Shown here in pieces: positions 33,851 through 46,963 of a stretch of 64,000 bases of DNA (position 1 is the first letter of the stretch; the number at the start of each line of letters is the position of its first letter). This DNA is from Tetrapyrgos nigripes (Eukaryota; Basidiomycota; Agaricomycetes; Agaricales; Campanellaceae). Under the pieces are notes generated by a model, which did not search any database, was not told the DNA's origin, and saw only the letters and a list, made by a program, of their open reading frames with translations. Made by a program: the position numbers and the translations under genes. The stretch is taken from the NCBI GenBank assembly GCA_013368315.1, contig JAACJM010000051.1, positions 372,001 through 436,000 of the forward strand, written 5' to 3'.

Positions 33851-36222
33851 TTAGTTAACGTGAATACGCCACAACTCTCTTGGACTGGGTACGAAGGCAG
33901 TCCTTGTGTGTAGCAGCTAAAGCAATTATTTAATACCAGATGAAGGTCAAAAAATTTAGTTGGTAAGAAACTTACTTCGACATTATCCGCAATGAGGAAA
34001 TCTCCCGTCTCCCAAGTATGGGCAAAGCAAAACCTGCGGTCATACAACAAATCGGATAGCAAATCAACAATCTTTGCCTCTTCTTCCCGCGTAGCATCGC
34101 TGATCCCGACGTTCGTCGCTTTGAACTTTGTCACCCATTGCGGCCTGTTGATCGATCAGACACCGCTCGCTGTCATATTAATAAAAACAACGTACCAAGG
34201 ATCGTGCCATCGCAATATTTCATGACCAGTAAACTCGTTCTGCGTGACCAAGGGCAGTTTGAAATGATCTCCTCCAAACACCGTGTTCTGGGGTGTGAAC
34301 ACCATCCAGTTCTTAGACGCAAGTAGCTCTTTCTGCAAATGAGTCACTCCGTATCGTAGGATTTCAGCTGTATTCGTCAAAAGAGTTTGGCCGCCTTCTT
34401 GGTTCCCTGGTGCCTGAATGCATTGAAAGACCTGGAACTGAGGAGGATCATTCGTGATTCGTCCATGTTCGTCGGTCTTGGTCTTGAAAACACCTGCGAG
34501 CAGTGAGCGGAATGAGTGAGGATGAAAGAAATACAAAGGCGAGCACGTACCGTCGTAATGCATAGGCATTGCTTCGCATGTGAGTGAACTATTTACGTCC
34601 CAGTTAGGGTTCTCTTTCAGCTCGAAAATAGCCCCATAAGCGGGCCAACGCCTAAATCGACAGTCAGAACGACTCTGAAACGAGACCTAGAGTATAAAAG
34701 CCCTTACAAAATTGGTCCTAGCTCTTCAGATTTCTTGATCATATCGTCACGATCAACTTGAGAGAACCCACGGAGAAGTACACAGGAATGCATACTCATG
34801 AGCGTATGTAGTTTGCTCATGGGTAGATCGTTCAAGGACAGGCCAGCAGATGGTGAACAAGAGATGGTCAATCCGAATGGGAAGTTTCGAGTGAATGAAA
34901 TGTTAGCATCAAGTTGTGATCCGAACGAGTACACCGTGGACTTCTCCCGGATATAGTAGGGCCGGCCGTGTTTCGAAATGAGCTCGTAGTTCTTCTCGTC
35001 GAAAGATTGCAGGGGACCAATTTGGAGCCGTCCGTCAACCCCCTCGCATATGACGTTGTGCCACTGTCAAAACATTTAATATACGTCTAGAAAATCGAGT
35101 ACAAAAGAGGCACTTACTGGTGTAGCAGACATCTTTGCACCTGGGAAGAGGTTCAATGCGAATTTTGGACCTTCGTTGGGGTGTTCATGACAGCTCAAAC
35201 GGACACAAGAAGGGAATTTCGCTCCGACAAGATCGGAGAATTTCTGACGTAAAGATCAGTTGAAAATCTCGTGAGTTCAGGCCAAAACAACTTACAGTTC
35301 CGTGAACAAGCATCTTCTTGGCAAGCTGCCGACGGATTTTGTCCTGTTGCTTTCCAGAGAGTGGGGTTCCATTGGAATCCATCATCAAGCTCGTACCGTC
35401 TAGATCGAGCTCCAAGAATTTGAGGTATCCTCGGTAGGTTCTTAGGACTCCGGAATCATTTCTGATGCTGTCCTCGATATTGTAGCACGAAATATCGTGT
35501 GCAAGGAATTGAGAGCGAATGATTGGAGCGTAGCGAACGTACTCTTCCAGAGTCATCTCGTTCGAATCGACAGATACGACATCACCCTCAATCAAATCCA
35601 CAAGCCTCACAAACGTGATGTGGTCCAGGCTGCTTTCCACGCATATTTTACGGAGCTCTGCATTGTAGAGGTAGACGCTAGCGTCATCCTGTCCGAGAAG
35701 TTCTAGGCTTGGACATCAGAAAATTGAAATTTCAAGAGTAAAAGTGATAGGAAATGCCTCACCACCATACACAATCCCGTCGCTTACTATGCGAACGACA
35801 GCGCCAGGCGCATAATCGTCCTCGATGGCGGTAGCAAGAGCTTCGAGCCTATGGAGAAGGAGCTCCTCTCCTAGATCAGGAAGACGGCCAAGGACCTTAT
35901 GTGCACTAGGACTCTTGAAAGGGAACCCAGGGAAAACGAGCTCAATCTTCTCTTCTTTCTGGACGTAACGGGAGAGAACGTTATATAGGTAGCGGCGTCC
36001 ACGCATTTCGAAGCGATTATCTTTTCCGTCTAGGAAAAGGTAGTGAGAGATGACCTCCGTGAGCCGTGCTGCCTTGTCTGGAAGCCCAGAAGTGAACCAC
36101 CAAGGGCGATAAGCTTTACCGACGACGGCAGCAGGAGCAGTCCCAGTAGGCTTGCCATTGGAGTCGAGCTTGATTTCGGACGGAGGTCGCATGAATTCTG
36201 ATCGCGGGACGCAGACAACCAT
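33851..36222 (-). CDS. Isocyanide synthase (DIT1/PvcA family) fused to TauD/TfdA Fe(II)/2OG dioxygenase
   Basis: Eight exons with seven introns of 51-60 nt join in frame to 660 aa: 35763-36222, 35296-35702, 35118-35243, 34708-35063, 34551-34651, 34196-34493, 33976-34144 and 33851-33916. The N-terminal half is a DIT1/PvcA domain: LVFPGFPFKSPSAHKVLGRL, LPDLGEELLLHRLEAL, VVRIVSDGIVYGELLGQDD, later VRLSCHEH and TPWHNVICEG. These enzymes convert an amino acid amine to an isocyanide using ribulose-5-phosphate. From about residue 350 a TauD-type oxygenase follows. It has LLRGFSQVDRDD, the HxD iron site in AMPMHYDG, DFLIADNVELLHTRTAF (distal His) and the 2OG-binding Arg in PRELWRIHVN at the C-terminus. 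Such oxygenases desaturate or decarboxylate the isocyano acid to a vinyl isocyanide. The start is ATG 36222. No lesion was seen. Fungal ICS-TauD fusions are known; the product here is unassigned. Confidence 0.92.
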
Positions 36223-38800
36223 TGGTCGACAAAGGGAGGAGTGTGTATGTATGTGTGTATCACAGCAATGACTGACTTTTAAGATGATCAAGGAGACAGA
36301 GCTGTGACTCTAGATGATATTGCCGGTGCAGAAGTGCCTGTGACATGCGACAGAAACGTGATGGAACCAGATGTCGATCTTTCCATTGCTTAGCCATAAA
36401 TGGAGCATGCGCACCCGTGCTTAGTAGAGTTCAACTAACAAAATGGGCAGAGCCCCCGGTGCCGGCATACCAGCAAATACTGAATAATTCCATGAGTATA
36501 TCGTCCGGAACGGTACCAAATTTTTCGAGTGAAACAACCACTTCCGGCCCAGAAAGATCTTCAAAAACTCCTTTAAGCAACAGCATGAATACAACGTCCT
36601 GACCAATACGTTTCCTCTTCTCTGCGTCTGTATGCACGGCTGTAGATCACTGCAGCTGGTAGTATTGATCAAGTCTCGAGGGTACTGCTACCGGTCTATT
36701 ATATTAGAAATCGCGTTGATAGACGCTTTTCCTTGCCTACGGAAGAGATGTTTCGTATTGGAACTCTAAATAGAACATTCTAATGCTTGCATATCGGACC
36801 TCCTTAGGCTTCCTAGCAGTGAGCCTGAAAACAGACTAGCGTTAGGTGTCCTTCGTGTTTAATCACTCTTCCGTCAACATCATAGCATGTAAGAACTGAT
36901 TTCCTTCTAGAGAGAGATACATATCCTTGGCTATATAGACTCACAATGCCCACACACTCTCTTGCACATACGTTCTCTGGCAGCTCAGTTGAGTCTTCAA
37001 AGAATTAAGATAGTCGCTAAACCTTGGGGAATGAGTAGAGCTCCCGCCGCATCGTACCACATTCTGCGCGAAGTTCCAATGCTATGGTACTCGAAGTCTC
37101 GACTTGCCATGATTTTAATCATGATTCGAAAAATACTGAAGAAGTTGACAGAGCTACCACCACAGCAGCCAATAGAGTGGGAGATCCAATACGGTGATGG
37201 GAGCTTGTCAAAACGCACCCACTGGAGCCCCGCACCATCACAGTGAGTAACCTGGGCGGGTTCCTGGTTTCAAGTTTCGAATGTATTTCAAGTCGTGTTG
37301 AGAAATGATCTTCAAATAATCTCTAGAGCAACGAGTAGATCTCCAGCCACACCGGTAAATGTTAATGCAGCCATGAGGAAGAGGAGGAGGAAGAGGAGGA
37401 GATACCCAGGCTAAGACCACGAACTAATATGCTGGGGGGTTCTGGAGGGGTCCCGATGTACCTAGTAAAGCTAAGAGTACACCATCGTCCCGGGATCGAC
37501 CACTTCCAGGGAGGACGAGCTCGCAGTGCGCTTAAACTGCTGTAGATCCCTCTGGTTATGGTGATCACCCAGAATTACATCAAATAAATACTGGTACGTT
37601 ATGCTCATCTACATCGAGATTCCGGTGGTACGAACAGGGGTAGTGTCGATGTACTACGCAAATAGTACTGTATTATTTCTACCACAAGTTCTGTAACGAG
37701 ACGCTCTGAACTGGGCTCAAAAACATCTTCGTAACGCGTAACAAGCTTATTTTGGGCGCTAAATTACTATAAAAGGTCTGTGGGAGCGCTGGCTTCGCCG
37801 GCAACTTTCCCAATATAATAATTTGAGTTTGACCCAAGGCCCAAGGGGTAACGCTTCGACCCCATGAATCTGTGGCCGGAATTATACAGTACACCCGTGT
37901 CACATTTTGGCCTGAGGGCCTTGCAAATATCATGCCAGCTGGGTTGAGGGGTGAGGTAAAGCGACCAGGAATCTCTGAGGAAGTTAAGGAGCGAGATTCA
38001 CAATAGTACTCAATAATGTGGGAACGAGGAAAGCACAACGTCTGAATAAATTGGAAGAAATTATCCAACCGCATCGTTTACTATACAAAATGGAATGACT
38101 TAAGAGCTATACAACAGCAGATTTTGAAGGATAAAAGTGAGATCCTCAAGATATACGAACACATATCAGAGATACGCAGCGCGAAAGGAGTGGGAATACG
38201 TGTAGCGAAAGGAAGAGGATAGAACCCAGGTTTCCGAAAGGTGTGGGGCTGAATATATTTGGGCGGGTACTTACTTCTATATATAGTACTGTGGGACAAC
38301 TCCAACTTCCTGTAAGGAATCAACTTAAAGGCAATAAAAAAGAACAGGCCTAGAGAGTACAGTGTTCCGACCGGCGGTACTTGCTATCGAATTGGTACCA
38401 GTTTTCAGGCTGGTTACTGGGTGATTCCAATTGTGTGGTACACTTAGCAAATGATCTTCAGGAGCTCCCTGAAGGAACGTTTGAACTTGCGGGCACGTAC
38501 ACGTTGAATACTGCCTGCCTTCGAGATCCCGAAATACTGCCATGCGAGCGCCATTAATCCATTTGGCGAGACCTAGTACATTGTGAAACGTCGATAGTCA
38601 GTATGGGAAGTGGCGACGGCGCTGAAATTTAGGTGCTTGAACAAAACAAGCACTCGGGGGAGTTTCAGCCGTAATAAGAGAGTCGCCAAGATGACGATAA
38701 TTCTTGTTTCTGAGGACAGCTTTCGGATAATATCGGACTTAAAAATCAAGGAGTCAATACAACTTCCAAAGGCCCCTGAGAAGTAGTAAAGAAATCCCTT
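36223..38800. other. Intergenic stretch with unassigned ORF fragments
   Basis: A minus-strand fragment at 36431-36640 (ending VPDDILMELFSICWYAG) looks coding and faintly F-box-like but has no partner exons. Another at 37760-37990 and one at 38330-38560 are open but unrecognised. A GAGGAA purine run lies at 37374-37402. No complete gene was found between the isocyanide synthase and the P450 remnant. Confidence 0.35.
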
Positions 38801-38829
38801 ATTGTGTTCTCCGAACCTGCAATTCGGCG

Positions 38830-40246
38830 AATCGTAAATCGATCATACCCACGAAAGAGGGATGCCAAAATGCACACCATCTCTTCTGAGCGAAACCCCT
38901 TCCAACGCAACTTGCTTAACCATACGATACGAAAATGGTATGAACAACTTCGGAGTTATGTTTAAGCCCAGACTCTTCGGATCTCTCTGTCGACAGCCAG
39001 CGGTCTAAATATTCCTCAGGATACGGGAAGTTATCAGGATTTTGGAGCATGGAGTAAAGTGGGGCTACTACTTGTGTACCCTTCGGAAGGAATCTGCCCA
39101 CATATGAACGCATAAAGGGGACGTCACTCACTTTCCGGAAACTATTTACTGCCTGAGCCATAAAGAACTTCGCCCGGCTTGAGCTTCGGAGCTGAACGAC
39201 AACGGCATCAATCATATAGACCTTCTGTAGACGACGCAACCTTGCAACTCGCATGCAAGCAGCAAGATACGGCAGCGCCCCCGGTACCTCTGGATTTCGC
39301 GCGAAATCTTCATCTATTTCGTTCTGCAAAGCTTTGTAGACCTTGGAATTTTGCAGCACGAACCAGATTGATCACCTCGAATTTGTTACCAAACCTGAGG
39401 AGAAACCTCACATGAGAGGTATGAATGACCAACGGATGTTCAAACAATACGCACGACATTTCACCCATGAATATCAAATCTGGATAGAAGTCATCAGCAA
39501 AATTTCAGGATAAATGCTATCTCCACTGGACTGAGTGAACTTTTGGGCAATGTTCAACACTGCCTATTCTTAGCTGCCTGGTCAAGGACCTCAAGCAACG
39601 CTGGAGTCTTCCTCCCGATAATCTCATCATAGTCCGAAAGACTCGACACTAAACCCCGCTCTATTCCAACGCTGTCGACGACGAAAATGATCCTGTTCCG
39701 TTTATAGCAAAAGATTAGGTGGCCGATCCGATTTCTTTCGGAGCGTATAAACCGCAAATCAGCACCCGAAAAAAGGAGTACCAAGCTAAGGATGCAGTTT
39801 CTTACATTTACCCCTCAGTAGCTCATTTTTTCAATGTACGCTAGAAACAACATCGCTGCCGATGAACGATATTTCGTTTGGGACTACCGGGAAGACAATG
39901 CATGAGGCGTTCCCGTTAACATCAGAGGAATCCGTTAGCATAAACGTACCCGTACGAACCATTGGCCTGTATTGATCGTGTCATTCCTTCATGACCCACT
40001 GCAAATTCCTCGTGGTCGCAAAATAGATGTTCCTTAACTTGGTCACTCGAGCAGACGAGTGGATGAAATGACGAAATGCGATAGAGAACCACGGAGCTGG
40101 CCATTGTCAGGAAAAATACAGCGTATGATGCTGAGATCGAGCTGAACGTTACGTCTCCTACTATGAGGGCAATGATAATGGGCTGCGGAAGCAGTGATAC
40201 CACCACGACAATGGCGGTAGTCAAGTGTCGTTCTCATCTTTTCCAA
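38830..40246 (-). pseudogene. Cytochrome P450, multiply broken
   Basis: Minus-strand pieces of a full-length membrane P450 occur in the right order. They are: an N-terminal hydrophobic anchor ending VVLYRISSFHPL; VVPNEISFIGSDVVSS (normally xGPNExS); YDEIIGRKTPALLEVL; LIFMGEMS; LPYLAACM (K-helix start); and GRFLPKGTQVVAPLYSMLQ with NFPYPEEYLDRWL. The heme region near 38,860-38,940 is spread over three frames (FVSYG, stop, ASCVG; then EEMVCILASLFRGYD). No intact ATG is in frame with the anchor, several exons end in stops, and the ExxR segment is lost. It would have been a tailoring oxidase for the neighbouring isocyanide/prenyltransferase locus but is clearly inactive. The transposon at 40.4 kb begins about 140 bp from its 5' end. 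Confidence 0.75.
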
Positions 40247-40393
40247 TACCAGTGGTTGACCTAGATGGTGTTTCGGATGAACAAGATGCTAATCATCGTA
40301 GTGCCGACTCGGAGCACACCATTCTGAGAATAGCTGCCGGTCTTTAAATAAGCCATCAAATTTCAATTGACGATGTTTTCAACCGGGTATGAG

Positions 40394-40445
40394 AAATTTG
40401 CGGACACCCCCTTGCGGACACCCTGCGGACACCCTGCGGACACCC
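40394..40445. repeat. Left terminal GCGGACACC array (4 units)
   Basis: Four TGCGGACACCC units, spaced 14, 11 and 11 bp, open the transposon. The same word occurs in inverse orientation at the right end and in the 3' interior array, as expected for transposase-binding iterons. Confidence 0.85.
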
Positions 40446-41063
40446 ATTTTTCATTGCTATGAACCTATTCTTGTCAAAAACCATTGTTTCTATTAGTTTA
40501 TGGGATAATACAAACACTCCTACCACCTGCTATGAGTAATCAGAATGATGGCCTTTTGTGCAGGAAGCTAAAGTTTTGGACTTGTGACCTGGACACTTTT
40601 GAATCTTCAACACTTTCAACATTTCGTTGGCTCACTTTTGTAAAGATGAGCTTGTTTGTAAGTATCCTCCTCCAAATATGTATAGTTCAAGTATGTAGTC
40701 TAAGTTTTTATAGCAAGGCTGGCGTAGAAAGCTGGCCATATTTCTGTATCCAGACTTGGAGACTGAGCAACTTCACAGCAATGAGGAGCCACCTCATACA
40801 ATGAGCAAATCTGTCATCAATGGTGTGTATTTTGTTGATGCTATCACAATCATGCAGTTTGCACTGACTTCTATTTTTACTCCTATTTTTAAATTTAGAA
40901 TACACAAACTCTTCAATTCAGGTTCCAGAGGACAGCATAGCCAACTGTGGTATGTAGAATTTGCTATCATAGCTAAATGGTGTCAATCTGAGCTATTTGA
41001 AAAGATCTACCTTGCAAACCTGCACCTAAGGATGCCAGTCCTAGAGTGAAAGACAACCATCAG

Positions 41064-44000
41064 ATGAATATAAATCTGAGTGCTACCAATGCAGAGATGG
41101 TCCAGGTCCAGGTCTGGAGTGAGGGTAAGATCTTTACTATATCAATCACTTCTTGATGAATATACCTTAAAACTTATCATTCTTCTTATAGGTTTTTTTT
41201 CCAAAATGAAGGGAAGCACTGGTGACAGTCAATTGCATCACATTACAAGCATCTCCAATGGTATGTGGAAGTCCCTTTAACTGTGGAATGGTGTCTGAGT
41301 GAATTTATAGCTGGGCATAACACTCAGAATAATGCACCTTTGACTGTTCAGCCCCCATCTACTGTACCAGCACTGCAGAAACCAATTCAAGACAAAACTG
41401 TCATAGTCCCATCTGCTCCAGCTCACCCTACAAATATAGCAGTATATCCTGTAGATCTAACAGATCCTGCTCATCTGACTACATTTGTTCCACTTGAATC
41501 TCCACCAGCACCTCAGTGTCGTCACAAAAATGATATGAGTGTGCCATTCACCCGCATTGACTTGCTTGAAGGTGGATTTTGGAATGGGTTCCCAAATGGA
41601 AAATTTGCTATTGACCTGGACTACTCGACTTTTAGTGCACATAAGAATCTTGCAGTTCAGTGGGCTACACGGGGCTCCAGTGGAGCTAATGGAAAGAATG
41701 GTCAAAGTTTTACAGTGAATGGTGAAACAATATCCCAGGGCAGAGAGAGCTACAAGCAATGTCTCGGTATACTCCGGTGCAGGAATGAAAATTGTGATAT
41801 CATCACTCGACCTAAAACGCATGCTAAATCACTGGAAAAGCAGACAATAACACAACAGTGTCAGTGTGGTGCCTCACTTGAACATTTCCCTTGTGAATCC
41901 CGTTCCTACCTTATTGAATATGGTCAGGTTGGCACAGATATCTCAACTTGTAAATATCGATACATCAATGGTCAACCCCACAACCATCCCAGGCTTCCCT
42001 ACGTCAAGCATCTGACAGCCCAGGAGTCAAAAGATACCAAAGAGCATCTTCAAATTAATCAAGATCAAACTCCCTTGCAAAGCTATGCAGCTGGCAAAGA
42101 CTCTGAGGGTAAAACAAAACCAGCACGAGAGATTGGACAATGCCTTGGAAACCCCGATACTTTCCGATATCACCGCAAGAATTTCAAAAACAGTGCAAAA
42201 TCAGAAGTTGGATCATCATTTATCAATCAGTTCCACTCTTGGATCAAGCGGCACCGTGATGAAGTCATCATGAGAGAAAATACTGTGGGTAGAGAGGTAA
42301 GTTCACTAATATCTACCTGTTTGGACCTTTCAGTAACTAAGATAAATAAACAAACAAATAGGATGAATGTGTCATATCATTTCACACCAAGTGGATGCGA
42401 GATCAACTTTTGCCAAAGGCAGTATTAATAGAAGGACCTTTGCCACTGGAAGGAATGTTAACAGATGGAGCACACAAGTACTGGTCAGACCTCAATTCTG
42501 TGTTGATTTCAACCACCACATTCTGTCCAGGAATTGATAGATGGGTCCCCTGCATGTTCAGCTTTGCCAATGGGGTCACCACTCGGCATTACCATTGGCA
42601 TTTTACTAGTGTGATTAAGAGCATTTTTGAAGCTGCACTAGAATATGACATGGAAATTAAAGATGAATTGTTTGCATTGGTGAGAACTCTTTATCAAGAC
42701 TAAATTAAATTATATCTCACTGATTTGAATCAAAAAGGTTGTTGATTTTAGTGATGCACAACGACTTGGTTTTATATCTGCATTTGTTGATTGTTTTATG
42801 GACTGGAAGGACAACACTCGGACACGTGCTGAGCTTGAGAAGGCTGCCCAGGAACTTATCAAGGGATGTAAATATCATTTTGAGAAATCTATGACACGTG
42901 TTTCTCGGCTTGGTAACCATGTGCCACCAGAATCAAGAGACAACTTTCTAGAAACCTGCAGGCAGATGGTTGAGACAGAGAATTCCGGTGTATTCAATCA
43001 ATTAGTGAAGATAATGCAAGAGAGATGGCCAGGGCTGGAAGCATGGCAGAGATGGTGGCTAGCTCCTGAACATGCTAGTATGATTTTTAGGAGTCAACGA
43101 ACAATGGATAGCACACTTGCCTCCAAGCTTCCTGATACAACAAATGCAGAGGAATCTCTGCACTCTGTTATATACACTATTGCTGGTAAGGAATCCTGAT
43201 ATATGTCTCAGAATATTACTCAATTTTCTGCCAGGCCAAAACAAGGATATTGTTCCTGGATGTGATGGTTTGCTCCTAGTCTCACAGCATTTTCAAGGCC
43301 TGTATGACTCTTATAGTAGTAGGTTTGGTCTAATTTTTGAGAATATCTCTCACTGATCTTCAATGCAGTTGGCCAACCAATTCGGTATGGCCGATCTCAG
43401 CGCCAGCGTAAGCTTGATCGGCTTGCAGCTACAACAATACCAGAAACCCCAAAACGTAGACGCAGCAGTCAAAGTCATACCCCTTCCCCTAGAAAACGTG
43501 ACCGCTCTGCACTCAGGGAGGGTCGCGCCCCTGATACTCAGTCCGACCTCAGAAAATCTAAGAAACAAAAGCATGTCAAGATTTTAGCTCTCAGTAGCTC
43601 TGGTTCTGAAGATGAGTTGCCTTCATCACCTAAAAAGGCAAAAAAGGAGCAACAGATCAAGATTCCAGTCTTGGATAGCTTTTCTTCCAAACATGATAAA
43701 ATTCCTGTATCCAAAAAGAAGATGTCACAGGGAAAGGAAAAAAGACCTGATTTATCTGCTCCACTGTCAATAGATCTGGCAATTACCAAGGAATTTGCTA
43801 GCTACCCATGGTCACGTAACTCTTGCTGGCTTGATACATCATTGCATCTTGTGTATATTACACTAATGTGTCATGGACATTGGGAAGAGTTTGCAAGCTT
43901 TGCTGCTCCTTGTGCTGGACAGGATCCCACCAAGTGGCCAATTTCATACTTGCACAAAACTCTGAGTGACCGGAGAGCATGGCCACTCTCTACTTTTGCA

Positions 44001-46907
44001 GGATCTCACTCTGAGGATGATGGATCACAAAAACTTCAGAACATACGTGATAGGTTTAGACACATACTCGCTGGGCTACCCCGTTGTTTGTCAGGAGAAG
44101 AGACCTCATATCATATAGTAAGTTGATCTCTTTTTATAATACTCAGATATGCTCAGTTTATATGAATGCAGGAACATGAATACCATTCTGCTCTAGTAAG
44201 ACTGTTATAATCAATTTTTAACATTTTGAAACTTATTATTTCTCTAGTATTGGCTGTACTACTTGATTACAGCCCCAAATGCCAAGCGTTGTGATGGTCC
44301 CATTTGTCCAGATGCAGTCAGATTCTTTCTTCCTGTCATTCAAAGGGTCTCCAGTTGCAGTGAGGGTCACTATCAGGTTGGGCATCCTCGCGTCACAAAT
44401 TCTCAATGGCAGGAACCAGCTGCAAGGGACTTTAATCTCTTTAAAGGCAATATAGGCAACTGGTTTGAGTCACTCTTTAACTTGTCTTCACTGGAGGTTC
44501 CACAGAGCTTTGAAGAATGCTGGAGACATCACACAAGAGAGGGTACAAATGATCCAGATATATATTGTCAAGGAAGTTGCCAAAAAATGGAATTTGTCAG
44601 CTGGATTCCCTCTGTACTCATTATTCGGCCAGGTGTGAGTGAGGAGGGCAAGCAACCTGATTGGGATTTTCCTTGTGCGATGTATCTAGACACCAAATCA
44701 TCTAGCAAAAAGAGTGGTGCTGTATACAAGCTTGTGGGCCGGATGTTTTCAAACGGAACACATTTCAGATGTATTACACTTATCCCAACAACTGGTGGAA
44801 AATCAGTTGCTTTTTTGTATGATGGCATGGAGCACAATGGCTATGCCCAGCAGTTGAAGGGGAAGATTGCAGATTTGCTGGGTGGAAAAACATCACTTTC
44901 TGGTTATCACACTGTTTGCAGTTTCTATAGCCTTGAAGGTGGTGTCAATGCTCAGAAGAAATTCCACCAAGACTGTATCAAAACAGCACAAGAAAAGCTT
45001 GATATACAGCTAGATGGGACCAATTCAGCCACTTTGGTCAAGGCTGGGTACAGAGTCATGAAAGTGGAGGAAACCAAGAGATGGAAACCACATTACTCAG
45101 TTACAGAGTATCAACAAACAGACTCTGACCAACAAGTAATTCAATCAATTTCACCTCATTCCAACGCAAGCTCTGGATGTCCAGTGACACCATCACGGAC
45201 AATTCTCTCTAGTTCTCCACCACCTTCGTCACCCCTTCCTATACTCTGTCAATGTGGCACTGAGAATGATGGTCATCGTGACAGTGTAAAACAGGACACA
45301 GTGCAATGTGATCAATGTCAGCAGTGGTCACATTTAGCCTGCCTTGTCAATCGGTTAGAACCAACAATTGAGGGAGCATTCATATGTCATGTCTGCAGTG
45401 GTCAATCACTGTTGGCCTCAAAGAGGTTGGAAATCAGACCACCCAATTGTACTCAAATGTTGCAGGATGTTGCTAATCGACTCTAGTAAGTTTATTAGCC
45501 CTAAAATTGATTCTCTTTGACTAATCTACATCAGTGCTGGGAGGACTGTCTTACTTCAGATGACTGCCAGAGATAAATTTTATTATCCAGGCCGTCTTCT
45601 CCATGGGGAAAAAGGCAAGTGGACAGTCAAGATGTGGCGGGGCATCAAACATGAGAATGCAAACAAGATATTAGAAGGTATCCCCATAAGCAGGATAGTT
45701 GATGGGCTCTATGGCGACCGTGAGGGTCAACGAGCAATCAGGGTATGTCTTTTACGATTCCAGTGCTTGAAAAAGTCTAATACATATCTTCTTAGCTGGG
45801 CAAATTTACCCGGATACATGAGGAACGTGATCCAGAAGATGTTGCCACTGACTGGCGAGCTTTTCCCTATAACACTGAAGTTGACAAGGCATTATACAAG
45901 CACAAGATCACTCTTCAGGAGATTCTGCTTTCCACAATTAGCTCCGACTTTTCAGAACTGTCTGTAGAGTGTGTTCCTGCCCTGTCTCTATACCTTGAAG
46001 ACATTGACTTGGGATACACATTGCCAGAAGGTTACATTGCTCTCACATCAATGTTTGGACATCCTTGTCCATCATACTTTACAGGTGGGATCACTACAGA
46101 TGACAGGGCTCGAATTTTGAACTGGATTCATGAAAATGTTGCTGGAATTGGAAAAGATTTCACAGCTGCTGATTTTGAATTGTGTTTTGCACATGCTCGT
46201 ACACTCTTCTTAGCTCATTCTCAACGGGAAACATTTCTGGAACACGTTAAAGAGGGATCATCTGTTCAGGAAATAGAATGTTTGATTCTTCAGCAGGCAT
46301 GGCAGCGACTAGTGGATTTCACTGGAAAGACTGTGGATGGAAAGGACAAAATACAAAGGGCAGATGTGGATGGGGAAGCACTCATGATATTAGAAGCAGC
46401 AATGTTTGATAGATCAGCAAAGGCAGGCAAAGCAGGAAGAGAGCAATGGGGCCTAGATGTTGGTCCTCCAGAGGATTCATGGTGGCCCTATGATGGTCCA
46501 GAGAAATATGCACCTGATATCCAACATGCTACAGAATCTGACCTTGAGGTAAAGTAATATCATTTTTCTTCTGAATTTGTTTCTAATTAATCTTCCAGGA
46601 GGGTGAACAGTGCAAGGTTATACGGGAAAAGATTGAGGCAGAAAACAAAGCAAAGCGGATAGAGGAAGAGAAGAAAGCACCTCCCAGACCCAAACCAAAG
46701 CCACGGTTCAAAGAGAAAATCTTAAACAGTTCCAAAGAGGCTTTACAAAAAGTTGGAGAATTAAACAAGGGAATTGCTACAGAGCCAACAGAGCATCATC
46801 TACCATATCAATCAACACGTTCCAAGCGCAAACTTGTTGCAGAAAGGGAAAATCATGAGACAGAAGATCAACACCAATACAAGAGGCTACGCAGGCAAAG
46901 AAAGTAG
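41064..46907 (+). CDS. Giant transposase: GCM1-like zinc domain, MULE-like DDE core, USP-like protease, PHD finger
   Basis: Eleven exons join in frame to at least 1740 aa with no lesion: 41064-41124, 41192-41260, 41311-42296, 42362-42679, 42738-43185, 43235-43318, 43369-44117, 44248-45485, 45535-45742, 45796-46548 and 46599-46907. Domains in order: a Cys/His zinc module (CLGILRCRNENCD, CQCGASLEHF, CKYRYINGQPHNHPRLP) like the WRKY-GCM1 class; a DDE-type core with LTDGAHKYW, WVPCMFSFANG, VVDFSDAQ and TTNAEESLHSVIY; and a basic nuclear-localisation stretch (KRRRSS, SPRKRDR). A USP/USPL1-like domain follows with Cys box RNSCWLDTSLHLVY and His box GTHFRCITL...FLYDG. Then come a PHD finger (CQCG...CDQCQQWSHLACL...FICHVC), a Tudor/PWWP-like KFYYPGRLLHGEKGKWTVKM and a basic coiled-coil tail. 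Upstream exons from ATG 40532 may add about 50 residues. The protease-plus-PHD part may act on SUMO/ubiquitin and chromatin; that is inference. Confidence 0.85.
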
Positions 46908-46963
46908 TCTCTTTGCTAAAATTGTCTATTTGCAGAAATTAGAATGAAATTATTGTAAAGCTA

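Noticed and set aside
36431..36640. F-box-like fragment (VPDDILMELF) upstream of the isocyanide synthase
   Set aside because: Only about ten residues resemble an F-box start and no further exon was found.
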